33,060 nucleotides of DNA from a virus. Of the stretch, positions 30,000 to 33,060 are shown in pieces. The stretch is from positions 1-33,060 of the IMG/VR virus record IMGVR_UViG_3300025101_000092. One strand, 5' to 3'. Both the position numbers and the translations under genes were made by a program. Every line of letters starts with the position of its first letter. Position 1 is the stretch's first letter. Under the pieces are notes generated by a model. The model was not told the origin of the DNA, searched no databases, and saw only the letters and a list, made by a program, of their open reading frames with translations.

Positions 30000-30319
30000 T
30001 ATGAAATCTCCAAAATACTTAGAAATGCATTAATTACACTTCCTGTTGCACAATTTAATATGAGCGTATCACTTTCCTCTAAAACAAACGGAGCAGTGAG
30101 GGACGTTTCTCCAGCGGCAGCCATAGTACTCTTATCTATAATGACTGTTGTAGAAGCAGAGCTATCTCGTATACTTATAATAACATCTACTGTTCCACTA
30201 TGATTATTATACAAATTTATATTTTTTACAATAGCTTGTGTAGCGGTAGGGCACGTATATATTGTGGTATCTGATGTCCCTGATACTACTGTTGCTACAT
30301 TTTGAAACGAATTTGCCAT
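29999..30319 (-). CDS. Small beta-rich virion protein, 106 aa
   Basis: A beta-sandwich-like protein: TIYTCPTATQAIVKNINLY, NHSGTVDVIISIRDSS, TSLTAPFVLEESDTLILN. This pattern is shared by small phage structural proteins (decoration, neck or tail-tip type). It has no Cys pair or membrane segment. The ribosome site is weak (GAG, nine bases before the ATG). It is placed between a 55-residue gene and the 503-residue virion gene. Confidence 0.7.
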   Translation of the reverse strand: MANSFQNVATVVSGTSDTTIYTCPTATQAIVKNINLYNNHSGTVDVIISIRDSSASTTVIIDKSTMAAAGETSLTAPFVLEESDTLILNCATGSVINAFLSILEIS

Positions 30320-30322
30320 ATT

Positions 30323-30490
30323 TTAACTCATAAACCAAGAAACTGACCTAGATCCATCTAAGCTTTCTACCTCTTGAGGAAACTCTTTTTTAGTCAAAGC
30401 AGTCTCTATATCTCGTAATATTCTTTGAAATGTTATTACATCATACTCATCTGGAGCATCTGCAAAACTTTGTTCTAACAATTTAGCCAT
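30323..30490 (-). CDS. Hypothetical small protein in the late operon, 55 aa
   Basis: An ATG overlapping the stop of the tail gene (TAATG) opens a 55-codon frame ending three bases before the next gene. The protein is acidic and helical (AKLLEQSFADAPDEYDVIT, LRDIETALTKKEF) and ends LDGSRSVSWFMS. Position, coupling and lack of any other gene in the gap support it. I recall similar short proteins beside gp10-like genes in marine phages. Function unknown. Confidence 0.65.
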   Translation of the reverse strand: MAKLLEQSFADAPDEYDVITFQRILRDIETALTKKEFPQEVESLDGSRSVSWFMS

Positions 30491-32766
30491 TACCTTCTCC
30501 CATCTTTTCTAATATCTAATCGTAAATCTCCAAGTGTCCACGCAACATCTGCGGTATTACTTTCTATTCTAACTACTGCCTGTCTTGTTCTAGCTCGCAA
30601 GAAAGACTGATCAGTGGTAGAAGTAACTGTATTAGTAGAGTTTGTTGTTAAACTTTGACCAGGAAAGTTTCTAGTCTTAATAATATATTGAACAGATGCA
30701 TCAGAGTTATTTAACGATACATCTGGTATTAATCTATTTACAAACATAAATTCATTACCATCGCCTAAATCAAAATCAGCAGATTCTATAAAACTTGTCA
30801 TAGGAGTTCCATCATCATTCTGACCTGTTTCGTGCGTATAGACAAATTGTGTTCCACTCACAGAACCAGTGGCTCTTGGATTATCGTGTATACCATAATC
30901 AACCCAAGCTGTTCGTACCATAGTGCCAATATCCCAAGTATTTTCTGTGTAGTTGTATTTTACATAACGATCTATTTCTGTTGAGTCACCAGATACATAA
31001 AACCAAAATACCTCATCAAACATTCTATTTGATGCAGCAAAAAATTTAAAACTTTGTTGTAAGTTAATATCATCAAAAACATAACGCAGTACAGTACAAG
31101 GTATAACTTGTAACTTACCAGTGTATGCATAAAAATTTTCTCTATCCATCCAAAACACTCTATCTCCAACAGTTGTAATAGCGTTTGGTCCTACAATAGA
31201 AACGTTACCTGCAAGCAAGGTAAAACTAAAAGTAAATGGTGGTCCTACAAAACGCATAGCGTGTAAGTTAGCATCTGTTAATATTAATATTTCTTGCCTT
31301 GTTTTTCTTGCTGTAATAATTTCTGAACCAGAAGATATTCTTTGACCGCCTGCGGTATTAGTAGCAGTGGGTGTCCAGTCAAATGGGTTTTCTTGATCAG
31401 ACCAACGAACTTGTAGTAAATCTTGTTCTGTTTCTCCTCGAGGGTTAGACGCTAAAGCGATAACGTGTCTGTCAGAAGGAGATACCATAATTTTTCTTAC
31501 AACTGTAGGACAGTCAGATGCTCCTGCTTGAGAGGCTAAACTAGAACCTCGTGTAGAAGTACCAAGTGTTTTATCCCAGTAAAATGGTGTACCATCAAAC
31601 ACATTAAATATTAAATCTTCACCCCAGTTATCTTGAGACCATAAACGTATATTTTGACCAGTAGATGCAGAAGTTAAAGATCCCTCGCCCCATCCAATAA
31701 AATCATTTGCTTCTTTTACAGATACGCCACTACTATGTGCTACAGCAGTTGTGCCTCTTGCTCCTCGAGCAACTCCTGCATCAAGCGTATTTGTAGATTT
31801 ACCTGTGTATAAAATTAACTCATCTTCTATTAATATTAGTCCTACAAAAGTAACTGCATCGGTGCTACTATGTGCTGCTATAGTAGAGCCATCAGAAGCT
31901 CTTGTTAAAGAACCAAATGTATTTCCTGTTTTTGTTGCGTATCGTATAAACTCACTATTTATTTTTATAGTGCCTTTAGATGGAAAAGAAGAGGCGTCTG
32001 CTACGGTAACACTCGTACTATACACATCTAAATCAGAACTTAATGTAGTAGATGCAGTTTCAAAATCAGAAGCACTAGTTAAAGGTATAGAGGTAACAGA
32101 ATTATTAATGCCTGTAGATAATGTGGTTGCAGAGTAAGTGGAGGCAGTACCACCCCAAAAACCTGCACCCCAACCTGTGCCTGAAACAACCGTTCCTAAA
32201 CCTGTATTAATTTGATATTGAGCCAATACAGAAGAACCACCTCCTGCGGTAGAACCAGATGATGCACTTCCTGTTGTAGTTATGACATAAGAGTTTGCAT
32301 CTATAACTTGTGTAATTTGATGTTCTTTATTTATTTGATCAGCGGTTATTCCATCAACAGCAGTTGCTCCACTGTAAGTAACATAATCATTTACAACGGC
32401 TCCGTGACTTGCGTGTGTAACCGTTAAATTACTAGTTCCTGCATCACCAGTATAAAATGGATTAGCTCCTAAAGTAACGGTAGATCGAATAGGAGTAATA
32501 TCATTATAACCTCCTCCTTCTTCAATATAAAATTTTGCTTCAGTTCCTAAACCCATAAATTTAGAACCATCTAAAGCCGCCCAAACGTGTAACGACCTGC
32601 CAGTACCATCGTAGTTATTACTACTTAATCGAGACCATCCTCCCATTTTTTCAGGACGACCTTTTCTAAATCGTATTAAATTAGAATTAAACCAACCAAA
32701 TTCATTGGCATAAGATGTGGTTTCTCTATTAACCCCTGGTTTAAAAGGTATTTTTTTTAAAGGCAC
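30490..32766 (-). CDS. P22 gp10-like tail/DNA-stabilisation protein, 758 aa
   Basis: The N-terminus PLKKIPFKPGVNRETTSY, followed by GWFNSNLIRFRKGRPEKMGG, and the C-terminal blocks WSDQENPFDWTPT and TDANLHAMRFVGPPF are typical of the large podovirus tail proteins related to the P22 packaged-DNA stabilisation protein (gp10). The long insertion at about 105-345 is Ser/Thr/Gly-rich. It holds a segment HASHGAVVNDYVTYSG (like the FCCH beta domain often annotated in phage tail proteins) and two similar S-V-T-V-A-D-A-S-S-F-P-type repeats, probably adhesive or spacer beta domains. The start is GTG, fixed by the conserved P-L-K-K-I beginning. Confidence 0.8.
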   Translation of the reverse strand: MPLKKIPFKPGVNRETTSYANEFGWFNSNLIRFRKGRPEKMGGWSRLSSNNYDGTGRSLHVWAALDGSKFMGLGTEAKFYIEEGGGYNDITPIRSTVTLGANPFYTGDAGTSNLTVTHASHGAVVNDYVTYSGATAVDGITADQINKEHQITQVIDANSYVITTTGSASSGSTAGGGSSVLAQYQINTGLGTVVSGTGWGAGFWGGTASTYSATTLSTGINNSVTSIPLTSASDFETASTTLSSDLDVYSTSVTVADASSFPSKGTIKINSEFIRYATKTGNTFGSLTRASDGSTIAAHSSTDAVTFVGLILIEDELILYTGKSTNTLDAGVARGARGTTAVAHSSGVSVKEANDFIGWGEGSLTSASTGQNIRLWSQDNWGEDLIFNVFDGTPFYWDKTLGTSTRGSSLASQAGASDCPTVVRKIMVSPSDRHVIALASNPRGETEQDLLQVRWSDQENPFDWTPTATNTAGGQRISSGSEIITARKTRQEILILTDANLHAMRFVGPPFTFSFTLLAGNVSIVGPNAITTVGDRVFWMDRENFYAYTGKLQVIPCTVLRYVFDDINLQQSFKFFAASNRMFDEVFWFYVSGDSTEIDRYVKYNYTENTWDIGTMVRTAWVDYGIHDNPRATGSVSGTQFVYTHETGQNDDGTPMTSFIESADFDLGDGNEFMFVNRLIPDVSLNNSDASVQYIIKTRNFPGQSLTTNSTNTVTSTTDQSFLRARTRQAVVRIESNTADVAWTLGDLRLDIRKDGRR

Positions 32767-32768
32767 AA

Positions 32769-32879
32769 CTAACCACTCTTTCTCGGTCTGCCTCTTTTTT
32801 TCTTAGGCTTACACTCACAAAGTTTACCAAATAGTCTTTGTTTTATTTTACCTAATATAGTCTTTAACTGTGCTATCAC
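32769..32879 (-). CDS. Small AT-hook-like basic protein, 36 aa
   Basis: A GTG-started frame behind AGGTGG, overlapping the end of the upstream gene by 32 bases and ending two bases before the tail gene. The protein is basic, with a CEC pair and KKKRGRPRKSG at the end; R-G-R-P-R is the core of an AT-hook, which binds the minor groove of AT-rich DNA. Short proteins ending in K-K-R-G-R-P-R-K occur in marine phages, as I recall. Function unknown. Confidence 0.5.
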   Translation of the reverse strand: MIAQLKTILGKIKQRLFGKLCECKPKKKRGRPRKSG

Positions 32880-33060
32880 TTGTCCACCTATGTATTCTTG
32901 CTACTGTTTTTACTGTAGCATCACTATTTAACTCGTCTGTATACAATACTTTAAATGCATCCATATCACTAGCATTAGTAATTGCTGTTTCTATTTCTGC
33001 ACAATCTGTTCGTATTGAAGCAACATAAGTTTTTACTGCATCTGGTATAGCTTTACTACT
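32848..33060 (-). CDS. Partial conserved phage protein, 3' 70 codons
   Basis: The frame runs in from the right edge and ends with TAA; the start is outside. The visible 70 residues are helical and acidic (AVKTYVASIRTDCAEIETAI, ASDMDAFKVLYTDELNSD), like small tail-assembly or tail-fibre-chaperone-type proteins with an A-V-K-x-Y-x-x-x-x-R helix. The family cannot be fixed from this part. It is upstream of the AT-hook-like and tail genes in the same operon. Confidence 0.65.
   Translation of the reverse strand, partial: SSKAIPDAVKTYVASIRTDCAEIETAITNASDMDAFKVLYTDELNSDATVKTVARIHRWTSDSTVKDYIR

Noticed and set aside
31751-32137. Rightward 128-codon frame opposite the tail gene
   Set aside because: Antisense to the Ser/Thr-rich insertion, which by codon choice lacks stops on the other strand; no ribosome site.

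Overview
The window is most of the genome of a strictly lytic-looking, AT-rich tailed phage (or uncultivated virus) of the kind seen in the ocean. The gene set is typical of short-tailed phages of marine bacteria such as the SAR11 (pelagiphage) group: a TOTE-type primase, an SNF2-like helicase, a family A DNA polymerase with Leu at the O-helix position, a SET-domain protein, a DUF3310 protein, a P22 gp10-like tail protein, and very tight packing. This assignment rests on recognised families and on composition, not on a search. No integrase, tRNA, rRNA, insertion sequence or CRISPR array was seen.

Layout. 1-615 is the end of a DUF7227-like gene, read rightward. 686-1679 (leftward) holds a PD-(D/E)XK nuclease and the terminase small subunit. 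A 346-base gene-free stretch (1680-2025) carries four copies of a 10-mer and AT-rich promoter-like boxes. 2026-6447 (rightward) is a string of about sixteen small, overlapping early-type genes, mostly unknown; it includes a DUF3085 protein, a YubB-like protein and a zinc-ribbon protein. 6419-7690 is a cytosine-5 DNA methyltransferase. Its middle and end are overprinted in the +1 frame by a 346-codon open frame with its own ribosome binding site.

7973-10808 (leftward) is a small control and helicase block: a GNAT-like protein, an XRE repressor with a probable operator at its start, two unknowns, a ribbon-helix-helix protein and an SNF2-type helicase. A divergent promoter region follows. 10972-19007 (rightward) is the replication module: two unknown proteins, an SSB-like protein, a hairpin terminator, a SET protein, primase, UvrD-like helicase, DUF3310, an MT-A70 adenine methyltransferase and DNA polymerase.

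19008-33060 (leftward, read from the right edge) is the late module: tail and virion proteins, large internal-virion-like proteins, small membrane proteins, very basic small proteins and finally a GH24 lysozyme. The large terminase subunit, portal and capsid genes are not in view and probably lie beyond the window.

The strongest oddities are two. The first is the dual-coding methyltransferase region. The second is a pentamer, CCCGA: 15 copies lie in 255 bases just downstream of the terminase small subunit gene. It is scattered on the + strand over the first 7.4 kb, and by eye absent from that strand in the remaining 25.5 kb.
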